A stretch of 63,553 bases of DNA, from the NCBI RefSeq assembly GCF_007859735.1, contig NZ_SIHI01000020.1:1-63553 (forward strand), in the 5' to 3' direction. The DNA is from Thalassoglobus neptunius. Its GTDB lineage: Bacteria; Planctomycetota; Planctomycetia; Planctomycetales; Planctomycetaceae. Under the pieces are notes generated by a model. That model did not search any database. It was not told the origin of the DNA and saw nothing but the letters and a program-made list of their open reading frames with translations. Below, one piece after another: positions 26,583 through 35,413 of the stretch. The first letter of the stretch is position 1; the number at the start of each line of letters is the position of its first letter. Position numbers and translations under genes: made by a program.

Positions 26583-28790
26583 ATGGACTCTGAACGTCCC
26601 ATCCCATGGAAGAAGCGATTCGATTTGCAAGTCAGTGAATCGATCACAGGTGGGCGTCTGGTCTTTGTTGTCAAAGATCCGATCACTCTTCAGTACTTCA
26701 GCCTCTCCGAACAAGAATTCGACCTTCTCACAAGTTTGAATGGTCAACTGACCCCGAACGAAGCTTACCGCCAATTCGATTCCGAGGAGAGTTTTGAGGA
26801 CTTCGATCGGCAATTGAAAGAGTTTGTGAAGAAGCTGGTTTCGCAGAATCTCGTCGTCAGCACTCTCCCCGGATACGGCCAACTCGTCGCCCGACGAGCG
26901 ACGGCGAAAAATTCGGGTCCCGCAAAGCTGCTCGCGCGACTGAACATCATCACAATCCGATGGCGAGGGATGGACCCTCAACATTTTCTCAAGTGGCTCG
27001 ACGGTTGGATCGGCTGGATTTTTCGCCCGTCAATGCTCGTGCTGGGCCTGATTTTTCTCTTCGTCGCCATTGTGATGGCATCGCTTCGCACATCGCAGGT
27101 CGGACTTAATTCATTCGACTTTTCGCCGATCTTTACGGTTCAAAATATCCCGGTCATTATCATTTCGATGATGCTGGTGAAGATCCTTCATGAAATGGCC
27201 CACGGGCTGGCATGTGTTCATCACGGGGGAGAATGTCACGAACTCGGTGTTCTTCTCGTCGCTTTTTTTCCGCTGCTCTATTGTGATACGACAGATTCGT
27301 GGCGACAGAATCGATGGCAACGAGCACAAGTTGCGGGCGCGGGAATCTTTGTGGAACTAATGATTGCCAGCGTTTGCTGCCTGCTGTGGGTCGCCAGTTC
27401 GCCCGGGATTCTCAATCTTGTTTTTCTCAATCTGACGCTGATTTGTTCCATCAACACTCTGTTTGTAAACGGAAATCCCTTGCTGCGCTATGACGGGTAT
27501 TACATTCTCTCCGATCTTTGCGACTACCCAAACCTCGGCCCCGAATCACGTCAGATGGCCGGATCATGGATTCGAAGAGTGATCTTCGGTCAGTCTACCG
27601 ACGGCGATGCGACGATCTCCGCCTCACGCCTTCCGCTTGCCGTTTACGGATTCGCTTCGAGTCTCTATCGAGTGCTTGTTCTCGTTATGATCGTTTGGGC
27701 AGTCCATCAGTTTTTGAAGCAGTACGGATTGGAAGAACTCACGTTTCTGATCGTGGCCCCCATGTTGATGAGTCTGATCGTGTCCATTCTTTCGCTTCTT
27801 GTGCGTCGATTTCGAAGTTTGAAAGGTGGGGTCTCACCTGCTCAAACAATCCGCGCGACGTTGGGAGTTTTCACGACGATTGCCGTTCTAGCGATCTTGA
27901 TTCTGATCCCCCTGCCCCGTTCAACAAATGCTCCGTTCATTCTGGAGCCGGGGAAGTGCCGACCGGTTTACGTGACCGTGCCAGGTCGTCTGACAGCCCC
28001 TTTTCTGACGACCAAGGAACTCTTATCCCGCGAAATGAAAACCGGCGATTTCATCGTATCACTCGTGAATGACGACCTTGAGCTCTCGCTTTCCCAGTCA
28101 GAAGCCCAAGTCCGGGAGCGAGCCACTCACCTCTCCAACCTGGAGAAGTTTCGGTCCTCATCGAAGGTTGCCAATTCCACGATCCCCACAATCCGAAGCT
28201 CACTCAAAGCGGCAGCCGATCGACTCGATACGGAACGTCTCCAGCAAAAGCGGTTACGAATCGTGAGCCCAGCTGATGGGATCTTCTTTCCTCCTCGAAA
28301 TACTCCGGCAACTCAATCGATGGAGCGAGGTGTGCAAACGTGGTCCGGCTGCCCTTTAGACAAAGAAAACGACGGGGCGTGGCTTCAGGAGCAGACAATT
28401 CTTGGATGGGTTGGAAATCCCGAAGACTTGCGGGTGATTGCTTTCGTTCCTCAAGCGGAAATGGAATTGATCCGCAAAGGCAATTCAGTGAGGATCGTTT
28501 CTTCTTCAAACCCGGGCGAAGTGTGCAGCGGCAAGGTGAGCGAAATTGGAGCTGAAGTCGTTCGCGAAATCCCCCGTGAGTTGATTCACAATCAGTATCT
28601 CATCGTTGAACCACGCGACGGCACATACGCCCCGGTCGAAACGCTGTATCGAGTGTCGATTGAAGTCGAATCGGGGAATCCCGGTGCCTTGTACTCGACG
28701 GGAATCGTGAAAATTGACGGCCTGAAGATGTCCATAAGTGGGAGACTCTTGCGACTGCTTCGCCAGACATTTGCATGGAGTGCTTCCTGA
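26583..28790 (+). CDS. M50-type membrane metalloprotease fused to HlyD-like adaptor
   Basis: The 735-residue product starts with a small PqqD-like winged domain (~30-95; FDLLTSLNGQLTPNEAYRQF). A multi-spanning M50 (site-2 protease) core follows, with zinc motif HEMAH (203-207) and third-ligand motif NGNPLLRYDGYYILSD (Asp304). After further membrane helices (to ~455) comes a periplasmic lipoyl/HlyD-like part (LEPGKCRPVYVTVPGRLTAP; IVSPADGIFFPP). All protease ligands are intact. Similar M50-HlyD proteins are seen in planctomycetes; PqqD-like domains usually bind peptides, so cleaving and exporting a peptide or protein is a reasonable inference. Confidence 0.82.
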   Translation: MDSERPIPWKKRFDLQVSESITGGRLVFVVKDPITLQYFSLSEQEFDLLTSLNGQLTPNEAYRQFDSEESFEDFDRQLKEFVKKLVSQNLVVSTLPGYGQLVARRATAKNSGPAKLLARLNIITIRWRGMDPQHFLKWLDGWIGWIFRPSMLVLGLIFLFVAIVMASLRTSQVGLNSFDFSPIFTVQNIPVIIISMMLVKILHEMAHGLACVHHGGECHELGVLLVAFFPLLYCDTTDSWRQNRWQRAQVAGAGIFVELMIASVCCLLWVASSPGILNLVFLNLTLICSINTLFVNGNPLLRYDGYYILSDLCDYPNLGPESRQMAGSWIRRVIFGQSTDGDATISASRLPLAVYGFASSLYRVLVLVMIVWAVHQFLKQYGLEELTFLIVAPMLMSLIVSILSLLVRRFRSLKGGVSPAQTIRATLGVFTTIAVLAILILIPLPRSTNAPFILEPGKCRPVYVTVPGRLTAPFLTTKELLSREMKTGDFIVSLVNDDLELSLSQSEAQVRERATHLSNLEKFRSSSKVANSTIPTIRSSLKAAADRLDTERLQQKRLRIVSPADGIFFPPRNTPATQSMERGVQTWSGCPLDKENDGAWLQEQTILGWVGNPEDLRVIAFVPQAEMELIRKGNSVRIVSSSNPGEVCSGKVSEIGAEVVREIPRELIHNQYLIVEPRDGTYAPVETLYRVSIEVESGNPGALYSTGIVKIDGLKMSISGRLLRLLRQTFAWSAS

Positions 28791-28889
28791 CCGGGCACTT
28801 TCTCAAACCGGTCCCGGGAGGATGATCGCTTAGAAACAACAATCCTCAGAAAGCGGGTTGCGGTGCAATGCTGAAGAACCGAAATGCGA

Positions 28890-31800
28890 CTACTGAATCT
28901 CTTCGGGAAGTGGCCAAAAGCAAACGTACCCATCTTCGGCGGTCGAAACAATGTCTCCGTTGTTGGAAACATCGATCGAGGTCACGGACGCTTCATGAGC
29001 AGACTGATCACTTCGACCGGGATACGAATAGATTCGTTCTCCGCGCGATGGCGGGTCACTTTCTGTATCACGATCAATCCAATCCCATTCGAGAACGGAG
29101 CCGTCAGCTCCACCGGTCAGCAGTCCGAATCCTTCTTCTGTCACGAACTGGACAGCTGTAATGCCGACACGATCATTGAACACCTGAGATGAGTGTTCGC
29201 CATCGAACTCCGCTTCAAGAAGAAACTTTCCATCGGGATTCCGTCGCCAGACACAAGCAAAACTTCCTTGAGCGCGGCCGTCTGCTCCCAGTCGAACACC
29301 GCCAGCGGCGATGGATTGCTCGTCTTTAGAAATCGCACAACAGTAGAACTCGATTTTCTCCCGTGGTTCTTCGAGTTCGACAACCTGAAACGCTGGTGGT
29401 TCATCCGGGTTCGAAGGCATCGCTTCCAAGACTGTCAATTTGCCATCGAATGTCGCACACAGAATCTCCATAGACACCGACCAGTCGAGATCGGACTTCC
29501 AACTGTCCACGTCGTCATGCGGTGCAGAGAGTTCATGGATGATGGCTGCTTCCGTCGGAGGAGCGCTCTTGAGACCAGGATTCCACGCCCAGAACTTGAG
29601 GAGTCCATCTCCGCCGAGAGTTACGAAGTCGTAGGAGTCCTCCGATTGCGAGAATCGAATATCGTCGACACGGCCACTGTGGGCTGAGCCGAGTCGAAAG
29701 ATCGTCAAACCGAGGTTGGGGTTCTCTTCATCCGCGCTGAAGACTCGAACCGATTCACTCGCGGTCGCGACATATTTTCGGTCATGAGAAAAGTCGGCCG
29801 CATAGACCGTTTCGTGAGATCGGAACTCTGTTTGATGTGTGCCAGACTCCAAACTCCACAGGTGAGCAACACGACCGTCGAACGTCGCGAGAAGTTCTTC
29901 TCCGCTTTCTGACTTCGAAGGGGCGAACGCAATTCGCGAGGAAGACTGCATCAACCCTTTCGGACTGACACGACGAGCGACGGACCAGTCTGAGGTCTGA
30001 TACAGGTTCAAGACGCTCGTTTCACCCTTCTGAGAGGCGACGGTATAAAGGTGTGCCAAAAGCTGCCCATCACTCGACCACGCCAGCCCCTGATGAAACT
30101 CTTCCCCCCGCTTCCTTGAGATCCACGTCGCCAATGTTATCGGTGCATGAGGCGATTCAACGGACCAGACCATCAATCGCAGACGTTTCGGTCGAGCGGC
30201 ATAGTCCGATGTCGTCTCGTCTTGAGATGAGAGATCGTGTTTGGTCTTCACCACGCTCAACGTGGCAAACTGTCGCCGATCCGGAGACATCGACAGGGCG
30301 ATGACATAATCACCGATATTTGACGTCAGAGTCTCACTCTGTCCAACGTCTGATGGTTGTTCATCGAGCCGAATACGAAACTGCTCAGACTCAGAAGCTG
30401 GTTCTAACTTGTCCTCACGGATGACCCACCGTTGAATCGTTCCATCGTATCCGGTGGTGATCAACTCATCTTCGCTGAGAAATGAAAGCCCCGAAACTTG
30501 ATCGCGTCCATGTTCCCCTTCCGCCCTCGCGATCACGCTGCCCGTCGAGACGTTCCAGACGACAATGGTCCCGCGACGATCTGCCGTTCCGATAAGCTGA
30601 CTCGAAGGGGAGAATTCTGCAGCTGTCAAGAAATGGTTGTGTTCGCCCACGAGTTGCCGCGTTGGTTGAGGAATGACACTCTCTTCCAACGATGAAGTCT
30701 GCCACAAGTTTCCAATAAATGTGGTGACATCGACTTCCTGATTCTGCGAGTCGGTTCGGACTTTTATTTCTCTTCCAGAAGCAAAGATCCACTTTCCATC
30801 GGGAGAAACAGCGAAACCGAAATCGCTACTCAGCAATCGAGAAATCTCACGAGCCACACCATCTTCATCCTTCGTCGCATCCCACACGGAAATCGATCCG
30901 AAAAAATCTCTCGTGACCAGACGGTTTCCGTCAGGAGGAAGAAAGAGAATCTGTGAAAGCTCCGGGATGTGCCCTTCTTCGAAGACATTCTGAGACTGAT
31001 AGAAGTTGGACTGGCGGCCCCCCATCATCCACATAAACATGCCACTACCGCGTTCGTAAACGTGAGCAGCGCGGTCATCGGCACCAACGATGATTCGCTC
31101 GCCATCGCGACTGAACCTTGCGGATTGAGTCGAACGCGCCACTTTCCACTGTTTGTTGAAGATTCCGTTTGCACCCTCTTCATCTGTTTCTTGAATGAGT
31201 GCCGTCGGCATCAGTTTGGCGAAGTCAATTCCTTCGGATTCGAATACGCTTCCGGCAACTGATGAATCGCTCTGCAATTTCTTGGAAGGTGACTCCAGCT
31301 GACTCGTCGATTGATTGTCATCGATTCTGGCTTCGTCGACGTTCTCAATTTTTGCGAGTTCCTGGGCCACGATCGTATACACCGCTCGATAGTCGGAGTA
31401 CTCGGGAAGCGACCATTGCACCATCGAATTTGCTGTCTCGTCTTTGCTGTCAACTCCTCCAATCGCAATCACATCCTCCGGACTCCCATCAACGAATCCA
31501 ACAGCGAGGACATCGCGAGAAAATCCAGCGATCCGATAGGCAGACTCCAACTCACCTTCATCATCTCGATTGTCGAAACTCCAGAGTTCGATGCTTTTCT
31601 CCGGGAGATAGCTGTTTGCTCCCGTGTCCCAGTCCCAAACTTCGATGAGCCCGATCTGAAGCCCAAGCAGTAAACGTTCTGAGTTTTCAGAGAATGCGAA
31701 TGACCGGATCTTCCCATCCGTTCTCAGTTCAGCAATCTGACTTTCTTTTGAGTCTTCGAGGACGTTCTCGAACGGGTTTTCGCCTGCTGGATCAACGGGA

Positions 31801-34800
31801 AAGATGAAAACGCGATCTCCGCCCATTCCGACAGCAAGTCTTCGTGAATCCTGAGAGAGCGAAAAGAACTCGATTGGCAATGCCCGGATTCTCTCATCGT
31901 GGCGAGTAAGACCTTTCGCGTCAGTAAGAGTCGCTGACTGTTGAGTCTGCAAATTCACATTCGAATACTTGCAGTTTCGAGAACCATCCATGTCACCCAA
32001 AAACAGAATGTGAAACATCGACGGGTTCACTCGATCAGCGAGAATTTGAAAATCTGCAATCTTGTAACTGGTACTCTTCCAGGTCTTTTGCAGGACACTT
32101 TTTGGTGTTTCTCCGCCGAGATCGAAGACTTCAATCGCCATTCCATCATTGTCTCCGGCGATGAATAGGTATCTCCCGTCGCGAGAGAATGTGACGCTGT
32201 TTAATTGGTCAAGCGAAGGCGAAACCTGTAGCGGAACTTCTACGACTTCTCCGCTACGAACATCCCAGAGATGCGTCTCTCCCGGGCCGATCGCTGCCAC
32301 ATGTGTTTCCACAGGCGAAATTGCGAGTTTCAAATCCCGACCGTTTAAGGCAATCAAACGACCAGTCTCGGAGTTTCCGGATTCAGGAAAGGGAGGATTG
32401 GCTCCCTGACGAACGAAGATTTCGATTCCCGAACGGATGACCGAAGCAATGACTCTTCCCGTGCGACCGATCGTCGCCTCTTCGAGAATCCCACTTTGAA
32501 GATTCCTCCTCAGCGGAAGACTTCGCTGTCGATCGAGATCTCGCTTGAGATTAAAGATCGTCCGCTTTCGTTTCTCGAAGGCAGCATCTCCCGATTCGGC
32601 AGCTTTCAGAGCTTCATTGATTTCGAGTTCAGCTTCTTCGTACCGGCCGATTGCGGTGAACAGTTCGAACCGAGTGACGAATGATTCCCATCCTGCCCGC
32701 GTGATACGTTCTTGCACTTCACGTAGCTGCACCTCAGAAGCTTCGACTGCTTCTTCCAGCATCTCTTGTTTGGCGATCGCTTCTTCTGCTGCCGCGTTCG
32801 CAGAGTTGGCTTTCTGCTCTGCCAGCATCTGCGCAGATTCCGCTTTACTGAGTTCCGCCTCCGCAGTTTTCAGCTCCATTTGAGCTTTGGCTGCATCCAT
32901 CTGGGCCTGTCTGGCGGACTCTGTTGCCGTCTCGGCTTCAGCAGCTGCGACCTGAGCTTCTTCAATTGCTTTGTCAGCAATCTCGCGGGCCTTCTCAGCT
33001 TCGGCAAGTTGTATTTCAGCTGTCGCTTTGGCTTCTTCTGCTTCTTTTTCAGCAATTGCCGCCGCGTCCAAAGCTGTCCGTGCCTTGTCTTCAGCGTCTG
33101 CGATCTCCTGATTCTTTGTGGTGAGTTCAAGGTTCGTCGTGGTCAGCCGAGACTCAACTTCGTTCAATCGCTTGGCTGCACTTCGTGTGCGAAGTTCCAT
33201 GGAAACGACCAATGCCGCCATCCCGACGATCAGAACCGCCATCGCTGCCCAAGTTCGACGCACGATCGTTCGACTTCGTCGTTTGCGACGCAATTGCCTG
33301 CGAATGTCATTGAAGTCTGGCCCTGTGAGCCCTTCGATCACATGCAGTCCAAGATCGTAGTCACCGCGAGCAAGTGCAAGCTTCGAGAAACCCTTTCGAG
33401 CCAACTTGTTTCCGACGAGAGCTCGCTGATTGGAAGGCCATTTGTGAAGCGCTTCGGTGAACAAGGCGATCGACGACTGGTAGTTGTCGTAGCTTTGGTC
33501 GTCGTCCTGACTTGTCGCTTTGTGATAAAACTCTTCCGCGTTTCCGGTAATTCGATACTGACGAATCGCTTCCTGCATCGATTCGACAGACGAAAAACGT
33601 TCTTGAGGATCGGTCGACATTGCCTTGGTCGCAATGTCCATCAGTTCGCCAGGATGATTGACATCCTGCTCGATCTGGTTCGTCATCACAGCGTGAACGA
33701 TTGACGCAAACTGTTCGTCAGGATTTTCAATCGCCCAGAATGTTCTGAGCAAGTGAGGCGGAAAGCCTTCCAGAATCTCAAAGAGGATCGCCCCCAACAG
33801 ATAGATGTCGGTGTGATTCCCGATCGAATTGACATCCTCGCTGACTAACTCGGGTGCCATGTACACAGGGGTTCCTGCCCCTCCGCGAAAGTCTTGCAGA
33901 ATACTTTCGTTCTTGGGGAACTCAGCAGTGGTCACCGCGAGCCCCCAATCGAGAACAATCACTTCTCCGTAACGCCCAACGATGACATTTTCCGGCTTGA
34001 GATCTCGGTTAATGACGCCTCGTGAATGCGCATAAGCAACCGCATCACAGAGCTTCATGAAGATGTCGAGGTTCTCTTCAAGCGGACGATTTCGAATCTC
34101 CTTATCCCATGGTTTTCCTGTGACCTTCTTCATTGAATAGAAGAGTTTGCCGTCGTCTGTGCGACCAAGATCATGAATCGGAACGATATTCGGATGGACC
34201 AGATTCGCGGTCACCACCGCTTCCGACACGAACATCTCCTGCTCGTAGTCAGAAGTCTCCTCTGACGGTTTTAACGATTTAATTGCGAGTTCTCGATTAA
34301 GCGAGGATTGAAGCGCTTCATACACAATCCCCATGTTTCCCTTTCCGACTTCCCCGAGGATCTCGTACTCCGAAACTTCCGGGTCGTCGACAAGCGCGGA
34401 GAGAAATCCAAACGCTTCATCTGGCTGTTCGGGAATCCGGTTGCGCACACCGGAAACATCCCCTTTCATGCTTCGTTCGCGAATAGAGAGCTTCCACGTT
34501 CCTTTTCCGACCGTTGTCCCTCGGCTCCTGGAAGAAACAGAGCCTTCACTTTTCACAGCCCCTTGAGAACTGCTCGACTGGTCAGATGTCTCGTCGAGTT
34601 GACCAATCACTCGGCGGACGTCGCCGTCCTTTGGAGTACTTGTTTGGTAAACACTTTTGAATCCTTCTGGATTCGGAAGCCGAACCGTTCCAGAAGCGGC
34701 GGATTGCGCCGGCTTAGCCGTCCCGGTTCCTGACCCAGCAGGTGTTTGAAGACTGGGCGGACCGTAAGTGCCAGCGATATGCCTGCCCGGTTCCGAGTCG

Positions 34801-34892
34801 GGAACGTCCGTTCCAATTGGTCCAGGCATCTGCGTCCCGAAGACCGGACGTTTTTTGTTCTTGTCATCGGATGAGCTAGATGAATCTCTCAC
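28890..34892 (-). CDS. Giant Ser/Thr protein kinase with coiled coil and WD40 repeats
   Basis: The 2000-residue product has a disordered Ser/Gly-rich start, a Hanks-type kinase domain (~176-460), one membrane helix (~550; AAMAVLIVGMAALVVSM), an Ala/Glu-rich coiled coil (~575-745) and ~1150 residues of WD40-like blades, presumably outside the inner membrane. Kinase motifs: GEVGKGNMGIVY loop, Lys205 (AIKS), RDLKPEN loop, DWG (315-317) and MAPE. The usual HRD His is Asn295 (VINRDLKPEN). The start is GTG 34892 with GGGGA seven bases upstream. It is downstream of the giant repeat protein across 520 bases and convergent with the M50 gene. Confidence 0.92.
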   Translation of the reverse strand: MRDSSSSSDDKNKKRPVFGTQMPGPIGTDVPDSEPGRHIAGTYGPPSLQTPAGSGTGTAKPAQSAASGTVRLPNPEGFKSVYQTSTPKDGDVRRVIGQLDETSDQSSSSQGAVKSEGSVSSRSRGTTVGKGTWKLSIRERSMKGDVSGVRNRIPEQPDEAFGFLSALVDDPEVSEYEILGEVGKGNMGIVYEALQSSLNRELAIKSLKPSEETSDYEQEMFVSEAVVTANLVHPNIVPIHDLGRTDDGKLFYSMKKVTGKPWDKEIRNRPLEENLDIFMKLCDAVAYAHSRGVINRDLKPENVIVGRYGEVIVLDWGLAVTTAEFPKNESILQDFRGGAGTPVYMAPELVSEDVNSIGNHTDIYLLGAILFEILEGFPPHLLRTFWAIENPDEQFASIVHAVMTNQIEQDVNHPGELMDIATKAMSTDPQERFSSVESMQEAIRQYRITGNAEEFYHKATSQDDDQSYDNYQSSIALFTEALHKWPSNQRALVGNKLARKGFSKLALARGDYDLGLHVIEGLTGPDFNDIRRQLRRKRRSRTIVRRTWAAMAVLIVGMAALVVSMELRTRSAAKRLNEVESRLTTTNLELTTKNQEIADAEDKARTALDAAAIAEKEAEEAKATAEIQLAEAEKAREIADKAIEEAQVAAAEAETATESARQAQMDAAKAQMELKTAEAELSKAESAQMLAEQKANSANAAAEEAIAKQEMLEEAVEASEVQLREVQERITRAGWESFVTRFELFTAIGRYEEAELEINEALKAAESGDAAFEKRKRTIFNLKRDLDRQRSLPLRRNLQSGILEEATIGRTGRVIASVIRSGIEIFVRQGANPPFPESGNSETGRLIALNGRDLKLAISPVETHVAAIGPGETHLWDVRSGEVVEVPLQVSPSLDQLNSVTFSRDGRYLFIAGDNDGMAIEVFDLGGETPKSVLQKTWKSTSYKIADFQILADRVNPSMFHILFLGDMDGSRNCKYSNVNLQTQQSATLTDAKGLTRHDERIRALPIEFFSLSQDSRRLAVGMGGDRVFIFPVDPAGENPFENVLEDSKESQIAELRTDGKIRSFAFSENSERLLLGLQIGLIEVWDWDTGANSYLPEKSIELWSFDNRDDEGELESAYRIAGFSRDVLAVGFVDGSPEDVIAIGGVDSKDETANSMVQWSLPEYSDYRAVYTIVAQELAKIENVDEARIDDNQSTSQLESPSKKLQSDSSVAGSVFESEGIDFAKLMPTALIQETDEEGANGIFNKQWKVARSTQSARFSRDGERIIVGADDRAAHVYERGSGMFMWMMGGRQSNFYQSQNVFEEGHIPELSQILFLPPDGNRLVTRDFFGSISVWDATKDEDGVAREISRLLSSDFGFAVSPDGKWIFASGREIKVRTDSQNQEVDVTTFIGNLWQTSSLEESVIPQPTRQLVGEHNHFLTAAEFSPSSQLIGTADRRGTIVVWNVSTGSVIARAEGEHGRDQVSGLSFLSEDELITTGYDGTIQRWVIREDKLEPASESEQFRIRLDEQPSDVGQSETLTSNIGDYVIALSMSPDRRQFATLSVVKTKHDLSSQDETTSDYAARPKRLRLMVWSVESPHAPITLATWISRKRGEEFHQGLAWSSDGQLLAHLYTVASQKGETSVLNLYQTSDWSVARRVSPKGLMQSSSRIAFAPSKSESGEELLATFDGRVAHLWSLESGTHQTEFRSHETVYAADFSHDRKYVATASESVRVFSADEENPNLGLTIFRLGSAHSGRVDDIRFSQSEDSYDFVTLGGDGLLKFWAWNPGLKSAPPTEAAIIHELSAPHDDVDSWKSDLDWSVSMEILCATFDGKLTVLEAMPSNPDEPPAFQVVELEEPREKIEFYCCAISKDEQSIAAGGVRLGADGRAQGSFACVWRRNPDGKFLLEAEFDGEHSSQVFNDRVGITAVQFVTEEGFGLLTGGADGSVLEWDWIDRDTESDPPSRGERIYSYPGRSDQSAHEASVTSIDVSNNGDIVSTAEDGYVCFWPLPEEIQ

Positions 34893-35413
34893 AGTCAGTC
34901 CCCGACTTTGTCTAAAGCAAGTTGTCTTTTCTGTGCAGTCGCGTCAATGACTTTCATAAAGCCATTCTCAACGCTGCGAATCGGATCATTGCCGAAACAT
35001 TACTTCCGTCGCAATTACGATGAGGACAAGTTCGAGACCGTTTTCACGGTCTCTCAGCACCCGTCCAAATTATCTACTCTCGATGAACTCTGCGGATGAA
35101 CGCTTTGTCTGCTACGACATGTTCGAAAAAATCAAAGCAGCGTTTGTGAATCGACCGGGATTGGATTGCTCGACAGGCTTTGACGGTTCCCTCGACGCTG
35201 AGCCTGAGTTCTCCCCCTCAGAGTCAACGTGTGGACGGAGAGCCGACTGAAATTCTCGTGTTCGGACGACTTCGAAACCCTGTTCCTTATTATGGCACGT
35301 CCCCAATTATGGCACGTCCTTAAAATGCCACCAATCGCAATCTCGTCTGAACCACGAGAGACCAATTCCAAAGTTCCGATTCACCAACATTTCGGTCTGA
35401 TGGAAGCTGTCTC
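34893..35413. other. Gap before the giant kinase gene
   Basis: About 520 bases without a convincing gene. It contains two copies of ATTATGGCACGTCC (35289-35302 and 35306-35319, 17-base period), a possible operator or repeat remnant. The kinase promoter should lie near the left end. Confidence 0.55.
35289..35319. repeat. 17-base tandem repeat (ATTATGGCACGTCC twice)
   Basis: Two identical 14-base units are separated by CCA. They lie ~400 bases upstream of the kinase start codon and ~95 bases after the giant repeat gene. A third, partial ATGCCAC-like unit follows on the opposite strand. The function is unknown. Confidence 0.8.

Noticed and set aside
32766-33704. 312-codon plus-strand frame rich in Cys, Phe and Leu
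   Set aside because: It is the antisense of the kinase's Ala/Glu-rich coiled coil and neighbouring region; composition is typical of a shadow frame.
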